64,000 nucleotides of DNA from Actinomycetes bacterium (GTDB lineage: Bacteria; Actinomycetota; Acidimicrobiia; Acidimicrobiales; RAAP-2). Made by a program: the position numbers and the translations under genes. Under the pieces are notes generated by a model, which was given only the letters and a program-made list of their open reading frames with translations, was not told the DNA's origin and did no database searches. The DNA lies in contig JAJZBK010000007.1 in assembly GCA_021798955.1 (NCBI GenBank), positions 1 through 64,000 on the forward strand, given 5' to 3'. Positions 31,274 to 38,051 of this stretch are shown here, in pieces (positions within the stretch are counted from its first letter, which is position 1; every line of letters starts with the position of its first letter).

Positions 31274-31291
31274 ACCTCGGTTCGCCGAGGT
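31274..31291 (+). other. UUCG-tetraloop hairpin between tRNAs
   Basis: ACCTCGG-TTCG-CCGAGGT forms a 7-bp stem closed by the very stable UUCG tetraloop, two bases after tRNA-Asp. It may guide processing of the tRNA precursor or cause pausing. No T-tract follows. Confidence 0.5.
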
Positions 31292-31329
31292 CGAGCTGTC
31301 GGTCGGTCCCGCAGGGGGTCGGGCGCCAG

Positions 31330-31402
31330 GGTCGGGTAGCTCAGTTGGCAGAGCGCGCGCCTGAAAAGCGCGAGGTCACCGGATCGACGCCGGTCCCGAC
31401 CA
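31330..31402 (+). tRNA. tRNA-Phe (anticodon GAA)
   Basis: 73 nt. The acceptor strands GGTCGGG and CCCGACC pair perfectly. The anticodon arm has loop CTGAAAA (GAA) and the D-loop is AGTTGGCA. The discriminator is A and full CCA is not encoded. The 3' half of this gene is duplicated at 32635. Confidence 0.95.
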
Positions 31403-31429
31403 CCGAGAAGGTGCAGGTCAGCGGGGGTG
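31361..31429 (+). repeat. Direct repeat copy 1, tRNA-Phe 3' half (att-like)
   Basis: From the anticodon loop to 27 bp past tRNA-Phe. It matches 32635-32700, with a perfect 50-bp core (31380-31429) and two small gaps near the anticodon stem. This is the typical form of an attachment site used by tRNA-targeting integrases. Confidence 0.85.
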
Positions 31430-31703
31430 TGGCCGGCGCCAAGGCGTCCGGGTCTCCGGTCCGGTGCCAGGCCCGTACCAGATCGGCTGTGACGGCGTCG
31501 GCGTATCGTCCCGCCGGCTCAATCGGTGGAGCGGATGCAGGCTCCGCAGCTCCTCGTCGTCGCAGGGGCCGAATCGCTCGCCAGGGTTCCACCGACACGC
31601 ACCGGGCTGGCTCCGGGCGCGCACGCAACGGCTCCCAGCACCGCGCGGCCCGCAAAGGTCGGCTCTGGGGTGTCTCGCCGGACTCGGGCGGTAGCGTGGT
31701 CGC

Positions 31704-31898
31704 GTGACGACGCAGCCGGTACTGAGCGCAGAGGAGCTGATCGAGCGCGTCCGCCAGGCTCCGTCCCCCACGTCGGACGACGTCAGCGTCCTTTGGGACG
31801 GTCGTCGGCTCGACTCCCGGGAGGCCGTCCTGGCCTGGCTCGCCGAGGTGGACGCGAAGCGTGCCGCGGAGCGGACCGGCGACGATGGCGGAGCCTGA
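31704..31898 (+). CDS. 64-residue putative antitoxin
   Basis: A small acidic protein (SAEELIERVRQAPSPTSDDV, then LDSREAVLAWLAEVDAKRA). No family is recognised, but it precedes a nucleotidyltransferase toxin-like gene with a 14-bp overlap, as antitoxins do. GTG 31704 follows TAGCGT by 6 nt, so the transcript is probably leaderless, which supports it as a real gene. A decayed partial copy of its 3' half lies at 36531-36620. It is carried inside the tRNA-Phe mini-island. Confidence 0.6.
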   Translation: MTTQPVLSAEELIERVRQAPSPTSDDVSVLWDGRRLDSREAVLAWLAEVDAKRAAERTGDDGGA

Positions 31899-32424
31899 CG
31901 ATCCTCCGCACGATCTCGGCAGGCTCGTCGAGGTCCTGGACCGTCACCGGGTCGACTACTTGCTGGTCGGAGGCGTCGCCGCCCTCGCCTACGGGGCCAA
32001 CCGCCCGACGGAGGACGCCGACTGCGTGGTCCGACGTGAGCGCTCCAACCTCGATCGGCTGGCGGCGGCACTCCGCGAGCTCGACGCCAGGCTACGGGTG
32101 GCCGGGTTGAGCGACGAGGAGGCCCGACGACTACCGGTGCAGATCGACGCCGCCGCGCTGGAGTCGGCCGGTATGACGACGTGGATGACCGACGCCGGCC
32201 CCTTCGACGTGCTGGCTGGCCTCGAGGGCGCTGACGGCAGGCTGGTCCCCTACGAGGAGCTCGTCGAGCGCGCCACGGTCGTCGAAGGGCACGGGGTCGC
32301 GATTCGGATCGCCGGGCTCGACGACGTCATCGCCGCCAAGGAGCGAGCCAGCCGGCCCAAGGACGCGGAGGCCCTCCCTGAGCTCCGGGCGCTACGTGAC
32401 CACCGCGACAACGGCCGGCCATGA
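31885..32424 (+). CDS. AbiEii/MNT-like nucleotidyltransferase
   Basis: 179 residues. The pol-beta-type motif YLLVGGVAALAYGANRPTED followed by ADCVV gives the GG...G..R.T.D.D signature of AbiEii/MNT nucleotidyltransferases. LDDVIAAKERASRPKDAEAL near the end is the conserved C-terminal helix of this group. Such enzymes act as toxins or as regulators that modify tRNA or partner toxins by adding nucleotides. ATG 31885 overlaps the upstream small gene by 14 bp. It is the main cargo of the mini-island. Confidence 0.75.
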   Translation: MAEPDDPPHDLGRLVEVLDRHRVDYLLVGGVAALAYGANRPTEDADCVVRRERSNLDRLAAALRELDARLRVAGLSDEEARRLPVQIDAAALESAGMTTWMTDAGPFDVLAGLEGADGRLVPYEELVERATVVEGHGVAIRIAGLDDVIAAKERASRPKDAEALPELRALRDHRDNGRP

Positions 32425-33006
32425 GGGCAGGGGGCAGGGGGCAGGGCGGCGCAGTGCTGACCTTGCCGCGCCTCGAGCCCACCACGCACCCAGGAGAACC
32501 GGCGGCCACCGGAACTGGGCGGCATCCAGCGTGCAGCGGTGGTAGCGAACCATGGGCAAGACACCGGGCTTGACCTGGTCCATCACTGCGGAGTTCCACG
32601 TAGTCGGCCAAGTACGACCCTCAGCGAGACGCAACTGAAAACGCGAGGTCCGGATCGACGCCGGTCCCGACCACCGAGAAGGTGCAGGTCAGCGGGGGTG
32701 CGGGCCTCACCGACGGCGACGCAAGCGGCTGCCGTGCCCTCCACGTGGCGGGGCTCTATCCGTGGCCCCGGCGTTGTCGATCGCTGCTCCCCACAGGGTC
32801 TCCGATCGCCCCTCGCCGGTGGTCGGTTCGGGCACGAGAGCGTCATCGATCGTCAGTGCTGAACTCGAGAGCGCCCGTTGTCCGTGGCCATGTCAGGCTT
32901 GGGTGCCACCTCTTCGTTCTGCGCCAGGCGCGACCCGGACGTGGCGTGACACGCATGGGCGGGCGGCAGGCTGCTGCGGAAGCCGACGGTGCGCTCGACG
33001 ACCCCA
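32425..33006. other. Gene-free stretch with island boundary
   Basis: No supported gene. It contains a GGGGGCA low-complexity run at about 32428-32445 and the second tRNA-Phe repeat at 32635-32700. After the repeat, frames on both strands show no domain. Confidence 0.5.
32635..32700 (+). repeat. Direct repeat copy 2, tRNA-Phe 3' half (att-like)
   Basis: CTGAAAA followed by most of the tRNA-Phe 3' half and its downstream flank. The 50 bases 32651-32700 are identical to 31380-31429. The 5' half of a tRNA is missing, so this is the distal boundary of a 1.27 kb insertion. Confidence 0.85.
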
Positions 33007-33573
33007 CTACCGCTCGTCTGGTTCGAGCAGTCGGACGGCGTCGGAGAACCGTGGGACCCCACAGCGCTTGAGGCGGTTCAGCACGCCGTCGACGTCACTC
33101 GGTGGGTCTCGCAGGTCCCGGGCCTGTTCGGTGAGGACCTGGAGCACCAGCGCTGGGTACAGGTCGAGCTGGTCCAGAAGGAAGTCGTCAGGGTGGGCGA
33201 CTGCCACCCCGGTGGGCTCCAAGCGTTCCCCGGGAAAGTCCTTCACGTTGAACGTGACGATCACCTGGGCACCGCCTCGGATCGCTGCAGCCGGCACGTG
33301 ACGATCGTCGTCGTCAGGGAGATCGAGGCCGGCGCAGACCGGTTCCCACCCCTCGACGAGCGCGTCCTCGAAGGTGGCGTTCATATTGTCGAGCCTGCAC
33401 CGGATCCGGTCGTCCGGGATGTCCGGATGCACCTTCTGGATTGCCCAGCTCGTCTCGTCGAGGGTGCGTGCTGACCACAACGGCCGGTAGAAGCCGCGCT
33501 CGGCGAGCCTGAGGAGCGTGTCGCACAGGGCGTTCGGCACCAGCACACAGGCGTCGAGGAGCGCGGAGTACAC
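33007..33573 (-). CDS. PIN-domain toxin (VapC-like)
   Basis: 188 residues. It opens with the PIN strand and first acidic residue (MYSALLDACVLVPNALCDTL), then DETSWAIQKV, and has the later acidic pair in LDLPDDDDRHVPAAAIRGGA and IVTFNVKDFPGERL. PIN proteins are metal-dependent RNases. The length is longer than short VapCs and matches the subgroup paired with helix-turn-helix antitoxins. The partner gene ends 14 bp upstream. Confidence 0.8.
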   Translation of the reverse strand: MYSALLDACVLVPNALCDTLLRLAERGFYRPLWSARTLDETSWAIQKVHPDIPDDRIRCRLDNMNATFEDALVEGWEPVCAGLDLPDDDDRHVPAAAIRGGAQVIVTFNVKDFPGERLEPTGVAVAHPDDFLLDQLDLYPALVLQVLTEQARDLRDPPSDVDGVLNRLKRCGVPRFSDAVRLLEPDER

Positions 33574-33587
33574 GGATGACCCCCCGC

Positions 33588-34076
33588 TTACACGAGCTTG
33601 TTCCTGGCTTCGGCGAGGGCGGCCTCGTAGTCCTCGACCGTTCCTTCGTAGACCCCGAGGTCCTGGGCGTCGCCGGTCAGTTCGGACAGGGCCTGCCGGC
33701 GTTCGGTTTGCCTGGTCTGCTGGAACGTGAGCAGGTCGACCAGTCGGATCCTGCGGTGGCGGTTCGGGGTTTCGTAGGGGATCCGGCCCTCCTCCAGCAG
33801 TTTGATGAGCGTCGGCCTACTGACGCCGAGCAGATCGGCCGCCTGCTGCGTCGTGAGCCGCATGGCCAGCGGGGCCAGCGTCACGGCCTGGCCCCGGTGC
33901 ATCGACGAGACGACCGTCGTGAGGACCTGCCGCAATTCGTCCGGAAGGAGTGCCTCGTCGCCGTCGGCGGCCACGAGCCGCAGCGGTTCGTTGCCCGCCT
34001 TGAGGAGCGCTGCCAACGAAGCGAGCGCCTCGGCGTCCCCCGGTGGGAACACCGTTTCCTCTCGAATTGCAGCCAT
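33588..34076 (-). CDS. Helix-turn-helix antitoxin of the PIN module
   Basis: 162 residues. The centre carries an excisionase-type HTH: RLTTQQAADLLGVSRPTLIK then LLEEGRIPYETPNRHRRI. The N-terminal 60 residues and the acidic C-terminal helix TVEDYEAALAEARNKLV should contact the toxin. It precedes the PIN toxin in the same direction. Its first 45 codons and promoter recur as a broken copy at 36025-36336. The ATG at 34076 has GGGGAGG upstream. Confidence 0.8.
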   Translation of the reverse strand: MAAIREETVFPPGDAEALASLAALLKAGNEPLRLVAADGDEALLPDELRQVLTTVVSSMHRGQAVTLAPLAMRLTTQQAADLLGVSRPTLIKLLEEGRIPYETPNRHRRIRLVDLLTFQQTRQTERRQALSELTGDAQDLGVYEGTVEDYEAALAEARNKLV

Positions 34077-34236
34077 CAGCTACCTCCCCTGTATCCGTTT
34101 CAGTGTACCGAGATTCGCAAGAATCGCAATCCCTCCCGACGGACCGGGACCTTCGAGATCCACGATGAACAGCATCCGCGCCGAAGCGACCCCTCGCTGC
34201 GTGGGCCGAGGAGACCGTCTGCCGCGACGGCGCCGG
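33960..34236. repeat. Duplicated antitoxin 5' end and promoter, copy 1
   Basis: Closely similar by eye to 36061-36336 over about 275 bp, covering the antitoxin N-terminus, its promoter (TTGCGA-N16-TACACT on the minus strand), a GATTC-ttgc-GAATC inverted repeat and upstream DNA. The intact module is here; the other copy is decayed. Confidence 0.8.
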
Positions 34237-34605
34237 ACGCCGGGACTCGGCCTGACCTCCGTGCCCTCCACGTGCCCTAACGGCTCTTGGGATGAGCCTT
34301 GCCTGCTCTCGATGGGGCACTGTTCGCATCTCGATAAGGACCGACCCGCCGATCCCGGTCCGAGGCGACCTTCGGGTCATGAGCTACTTCCCGGCCGTTC
34401 TCACTCATGTCGGGCCATGTCGGAATATGCCGCTGCACCGGGATTTTGCGTGTCAGGCCGTGTAGGCCAGTCCGGCCGACAACGGCCCGTATCAACCCAT
34501 CCGTTAGAAGCCGAAGCCTCGATGCCTCTGTTCTCCGCCACGGCCCGCTGGCCGATCGCGACAACACCGGTGACCCAGGAGGACCGCTGCCGTACACTCG
34601 GAGGT
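34077..34605. other. Intergenic stretch between two toxin modules
   Basis: It holds the divergent control regions of the two PIN modules. On the left are the promoter and inverted repeat of the HTH antitoxin; on the right, TACACT at 34593-34598 stands 7 nt from the next GTG. The middle shows no supported gene. Confidence 0.5.
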
Positions 34606-34770
34606 GTGTCCGTCGTCCCCCATCCCGATGAGCCCACCGATCTGACAGTGCTTCCTCCCGAGGAGGCGCTGAAGCGCGCTCAACCCCTCCCGTCGGATGA
34701 GGAGATGGCCATCGATGGACTTACCGACGAGGAATGGAAGGCGTTCGACAAGGTTCTCGCTGAGCGGTGA
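34606..34770 (+). CDS. Small antitoxin of a VapC module
   Basis: 54 residues, too short for most gene callers. The sequence is acidic with LPPEEALKRAQPLPSDEEMA and GLTDEEWKAFDKVLAE, matching the short antitoxins that precede VapC genes and end in a helix that wraps the toxin. GTG 34606 follows TACACT by 7 nt and GGAGG is too close to act, so it is probably leaderless. It overlaps the toxin gene by 4 bp (GTGA). Confidence 0.65.
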   Translation: MSVVPHPDEPTDLTVLPPEEALKRAQPLPSDEEMAIDGLTDEEWKAFDKVLAER

Positions 34771-35198
34771 GCCCTGCTCGCTCGCAGGCCGTCGTGGTCG
34801 ACACGATGGTCGTTTCTTCGATCGTCAACGCTGTTCGCCAGCCCGGCCTCGCGGCTGACTATCGAGCGTTGATCGCCGGCCGCCCAACACTCGTCTCGTT
34901 CGCGACAGCCACCGAGATGCGCTACGGCGCGCTCAAGGCTGGCTGGGGCGAGCTACGCCGACGCGGACCCGAACGAGACCTCGAGCGGTTCACGATCGTC
35001 CAACCCGACGACCGGTTGATTCAGGTGTGCGCCGAGCTGCGCGCGTCCTGCGAGCAGGCGGGCCACGCTCTCGGCCAGAAGATCCACGAGGCCGACCGCT
35101 GGATCGCCGCGAGCGCCGTCCGGCTCGGCGTCGAGCTCGTCTCGGACGACTCGGTCTTCACGGACGTGCCGGGCCTGATCGTCCTCCGCCGGCCATGA
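34767..35198 (+). CDS. VapC-type PIN-domain ribonuclease toxin
   Basis: 143 residues. PIN acidic residues are visible in VVVDTMVVSSIVNA (first Asp), TATEMRYGALKAGW (Glu), HEADRWIAASAVRLG (Asp) and SDDSVFTDVPGLIV. The order and spacing are those of standard VapC RNases that cleave tRNA or rRNA. It is translated from GTG 34767 overlapping the antitoxin stop. Confidence 0.88.
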   Translation: MSPARSQAVVVDTMVVSSIVNAVRQPGLAADYRALIAGRPTLVSFATATEMRYGALKAGWGELRRRGPERDLERFTIVQPDDRLIQVCAELRASCEQAGHALGQKIHEADRWIAASAVRLGVELVSDDSVFTDVPGLIVLRRP

Positions 35199-35284
35199 GC
35201 TAATCACCGCGAAGTTGGCCGTACGCAGCTGGATTGGGGATCGCCCTGAGGGTTCCTGTCGCACCTTCTGCGGGTGATGGGGCG

Positions 35285-35623
35285 ATGAACCGCGAGCCCC
35301 TCACGATCGTGTCGGAACGTCGAGTCCTCACCGAGGCGAGCACCTGGCTGTTCCGGCCGAGCACCTACCTGCGGCTGCCGCGAACGGAGGGGCCGCGCCC
35401 ACCCATCGATGACATAGACGGGGCCACCCGTGACGCCGTGTGGCACGAGCACGAGGGAGTCTGGCTGGTCGATGTACCTTCGGCGTCCGCAAGCTCAACG
35501 TCCTCCCTGCTCACCAACCGGAAGGCTCACATGGCCTCTAGAGCGGGCCGATCAGGCGAATCGTCGGGCGGCAGTGACCAGTATCTACCCTATGGTCGTT
35601 CGTCAACCCTGCGATCCACCTGA
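35285..35623 (+). CDS. Hypothetical protein
   Basis: 112 residues, family not recognised. The first two thirds look like real protein (REPLTIVSERRVLTEASTWL, FRPSTYLRLPRTEG, DAVWHEHEGVWLVDVPSA), with aromatic and acidic residues unlike a random GC-rich frame. The end is Ser/Arg-rich and less convincing. No Shine-Dalgarno or clear -10 is seen before the ATG. The stop is adjacent to the next ATG. It may be a third toxin or antitoxin-type protein of the accessory region. Confidence 0.4.
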   Translation: MNREPLTIVSERRVLTEASTWLFRPSTYLRLPRTEGPRPPIDDIDGATRDAVWHEHEGVWLVDVPSASASSTSSLLTNRKAHMASRAGRSGESSGGSDQYLPYGRSSTLRST

Positions 35624-35868
35624 TGGACGGCGGACTGGCCGGTATCGCTGAGATCGCCGCGCTGCTCGGCATCTCGCGACAGCGGGTCAATGCACTCCTC
35701 AAGTCACACCCCGATTTTCCCAGGCCCTTGTCTGTGGCCGACGGTACGCCGAACGCGACCCGCTCGTCGGCCGGCTCCGGGCCGGCCGGCAGCGCTGGGG
35801 GTCGAGCACGGGCACGCCGAGATCGACGAGCTATCCGAGTCCACCGCCGGACCGTCCCCGCCGTCTAG
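35623..35868 (+). pseudogene. HTH regulator, probably frameshifted
   Basis: The first 35 residues are a clear AlpA/MerR-type HTH: LAGIAEIAALLGISRQRVNA then LLKSHPDFPRPLSV. Family members continue with a GRVW.R.DV..W motif. Here that continuation appears in another frame as GRYAERDPLVGRLRAGRQRW, beginning at about 35740, so a base has been gained or lost. As annotated, the last 45 residues are Arg/Ala filler. Confidence 0.5.
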
Positions 35869-35889
35869 TGGCGCCGTCATCCCCGTTCA

Positions 35890-35926
35890 GGCCACGGCCC
35901 CCTGCTCCCGGCGGGGGGCCGTGGCC
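35890..35926. terminator. 13-bp perfect stem-loop
   Basis: GGCCACGGCCCCC and GGGGGCCGTGGCC pair perfectly around an 11-nt loop, 21 bp after the HTH frame ends. No T-tract follows on either strand. A strong structure of this kind may stop transcripts or be the end of a mobile element. Confidence 0.45.
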
Positions 35927-36024
35927 ATCCTGCTCCACCAGCGACGAGGCCGGCCGCCAGTGCAGACGAAAAGGTTGGCTGGCAGGGCCGACCACCCTGC
36001 CACACCCCAGGCGGACCGTCTCGA

Positions 36025-36177
36025 TCACTCAGCCGTGGTTGGCCAGTCGGCGACAGGTGCGCCGTCGGCGGCCACGAGCCGCAGCGGTTCGTTGCCTGCT
36101 TTGAGGAGCGCGGCCAACGTGGCGAGCGCCTCGGCGTCCCCCGGCGGGGACACCGTTTCCTCTCGAATCGCACTCAT
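36025..36177 (-). pseudogene. Truncated copy of the HTH antitoxin
   Basis: 50 codons beginning SAIREETVSPPGDAEALATL, nearly identical to the start of the antitoxin at 34076. The frame then diverges and stops before the HTH. The promoter (TTGCGA, TACATC) is still recognisable. No PIN gene accompanies it. A short product could still be made, but without DNA-binding residues. Confidence 0.75.
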
Positions 36178-36336
36178 CGAGGACCCCCCTGCATCCGTTT
36201 CGATGTACCGATACTCGAATGAATCGCAAGCACCCCCGACAGACCGGGGTGTCGAGGTCCACGGTGAACGGCATCCGCGCCGAGTCGACCCCTCGCTGCG
36301 TGCGCCGAGGAGACCGTCCGCCGCGACCGCGCCGGC
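36061..36336. repeat. Duplicated antitoxin 5' end and promoter, copy 2
   Basis: Partner of 33960-34236 in the same orientation, 2.1 kb away. The similarity covers the coding start and about 150 bp upstream. Confidence 0.8.
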
Positions 36337-36651
36337 CCCAGCGTCTTCGAGCCGGCCCTCACTCGTCTGGCCGTGCAGAGCCCAGCGGAACCCACCCGTG
36401 CCGCAGGCCGCGCTCCACCGACAACCTCGTTTCCCCCGGCATGCTCGACCGATCCGGCTCTGGCCACCGCCAGGCTGCAGCGAGGCTGCGTGAGCGGCCC
36501 ACGGATCAAGCAGGAAATCCCCCGTTGAGGCGGTCGTCGGCTCGACCCCCGGGAGGCCGGGCTGACCTGGCTCGCCGAGACGGACGCCAAGCGCGCCGGG
36601 GTGCGGACCGGCGGCGCCTGGCACGGAGGTCGACGTGGGGTGCTCGGCGCG
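36178..36651. other. Decayed end of the accessory region
   Basis: Apart from the repeat and the 36531-36620 fragment, no gene is supported. The stretch looks like remnants of toxin-antitoxin modules joined together. Confidence 0.5.
36531..36620 (+). pseudogene. Fragment of the 64-residue putative antitoxin gene
   Basis: CGGTCGTCGGCTCGAC and the following 80 bp align with 31799-31880, the second half of the small gene in the tRNA-Phe island. A TGA in the corresponding frame and missing upstream half show decay. It marks a second, lost copy of the island's cargo. Confidence 0.7.
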
Positions 36652-37065
36652 TCAACGCGAGCTAGAAGCCTTCCGGGTGCTGGTTCGCCGAGTGTCCGTA
36701 CGCGGCCTCGAAACGATGCGGCAGGGGATCTCGGCGTCTTCGTCGAGGTGGTAGCTGGCGCAGATCCGGTGGTAGCCATCGGCGACCCACAGCGGGTCGC
36801 CCCGTACCAGCAGGACCGGCGAGAGCTTGGTGCCGGCTCTCACCTTGGCGAGGTCCTTGGTCACCTCGGGATCGTCGAGCGGCAGGAGCGGGAGCCTGGC
36901 CGCCCGCAGGATGTCCTTGGCCTGATAGCGCGTCGCCGTGGGATCACCGGCGAGCGCCTTGACGGTCTTCTTCGCCTCGCTGGGGTCGACGAGGAGGGAG
37001 AGGTAGCTGCGGGCTGCGGGGTAGTCCCTCGCCTCGGGTTCGTCCTTCCAGTGCTCACTGGGCAT
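36652..37065 (-). CDS. ParB-like hypothetical protein
   Basis: 137 residues. It begins MPSEHWKDEPEARDYPAARS and has KDILRAARLPLLPLDDPEVT, then KLSPVLLVRGDPLWVADGYH with RICASYHLDEDAEIPCRIV. The core resembles a ParB/sulfiredoxin-type fold seen in a conserved family of actinobacterial hypotheticals; its role is unknown. GGAGGGAG precedes the ATG. It overlaps the aquaporin 3' end by 11 bp. The C-terminal 15 residues are Thr/Arg/Ser-rich. Confidence 0.6.
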   Translation of the reverse strand: MPSEHWKDEPEARDYPAARSYLSLLVDPSEAKKTVKALAGDPTATRYQAKDILRAARLPLLPLDDPEVTKDLAKVRAGTKLSPVLLVRGDPLWVADGYHRICASYHLDEDAEIPCRIVSRPRTDTRRTSTRKASSSR

Positions 37066-37912
37066 GGCCGCTCCCTCCTGGTGCCGGTTGGGGGGTCTCG
37101 CCCAGGTCCTCGTCGGGGACCTCCCCCTGGGCAGCGACGTCGGCGGCCGGGCTCGGGGGTCCGCGCAGGACCCAGGCAATGCCGACGGCAAGCAGGCCAC
37201 CGGCGATCGGGCCAGCAACGTAGGCCCACCAGCTCGTCCAGTCACCAGCGAGGAGCTCGGGGCCGAACGAGCGGGCTGGGTTCATCGATGCCCCGCTGAT
37301 CGGGGCCGCCCACAACCCAGCGAGGGCGATGTAGCCACCGACGGCGAGCGCGGCATTGGCGCCCACGTTGCGCGCCCCCGACGCGGTCCCGAGGATGACA
37401 CTGACGAGCCCGAGGGTCAGGAGCGCCTCGATGACGAGTGCCGTGGTCGTAGAGATCCCCGGCCCGGGGAGCGTCGCACCGAGCTGGCCGACTGTGCCGA
37501 AGAGCGCCCGCAGGAGGAGCGACGCAGCGGCGGCTCCGATCAGCTGGGCCACGACGTAGCCGGGTACTCGGCTCCATGGGAAGTTGCCTCGGGCGGCGAA
37601 GGACAGGGTGACCGCCGGGTTCAGGTGGGCGCCGCTCACCATGCCCATGAAGTAGATGATCGCCATCACCATGAGGCCCGGCGCGACGACCTGGGCATCG
37701 AGGGGGACTTGGCCATGGGAGACGGCGTCGACGACCGGGGCACCGGCGGCCACCACGACGAGCAGGAAGGTACAGAGCACTTCGGCGAAGAGGCGTCGCC
37801 ACTCGTGGCGCCTGGCGCGTGGGTCGACGACCCAGGGCGGCTCGGTCTCGCTCGGGCCTCGGCCGAGGATGGTCCCTCGCTCGAGGCTCACCCCCCCTCG
37901 GTCGTCGGCCAT
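37055..37912 (-). CDS. Aquaporin / glycerol facilitator (MIP family)
   Basis: 285 residues with six membrane helices. Both half-helix motifs are intact: SGAHLNPAVTLSFAARG and SGASMNPARSFGPELL. Residues around the selectivity region (GLWAAPISGASMNPARS) look aquaporin-like, but a glycerol channel cannot be excluded given glpD next door. N- and C-terminal tails are hydrophilic. TAGCGT stands 6 nt before the ATG, a leaderless arrangement. It is in the same direction as glpD. Confidence 0.88.
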   Translation of the reverse strand: MADDRGGVSLERGTILGRGPSETEPPWVVDPRARRHEWRRLFAEVLCTFLLVVVAAGAPVVDAVSHGQVPLDAQVVAPGLMVMAIIYFMGMVSGAHLNPAVTLSFAARGNFPWSRVPGYVVAQLIGAAAASLLLRALFGTVGQLGATLPGPGISTTTALVIEALLTLGLVSVILGTASGARNVGANAALAVGGYIALAGLWAAPISGASMNPARSFGPELLAGDWTSWWAYVAGPIAGGLLAVGIAWVLRGPPSPAADVAAQGEVPDEDLGETPQPAPGGSGHAQ

Positions 37913-38051
37913 TCCGCGACGCTACGCCTTCGTCCCCTGTCTCGCTCCTGGGCGCCTACGGCGGCCAGGCGGCCAGGCGGGCATCGGCGCACGTGGCCAT
38001 GGCCAGGCGGCCACGGCACAAGCCGGCAGTCGTCGGCAGACGGTCCGAGCC

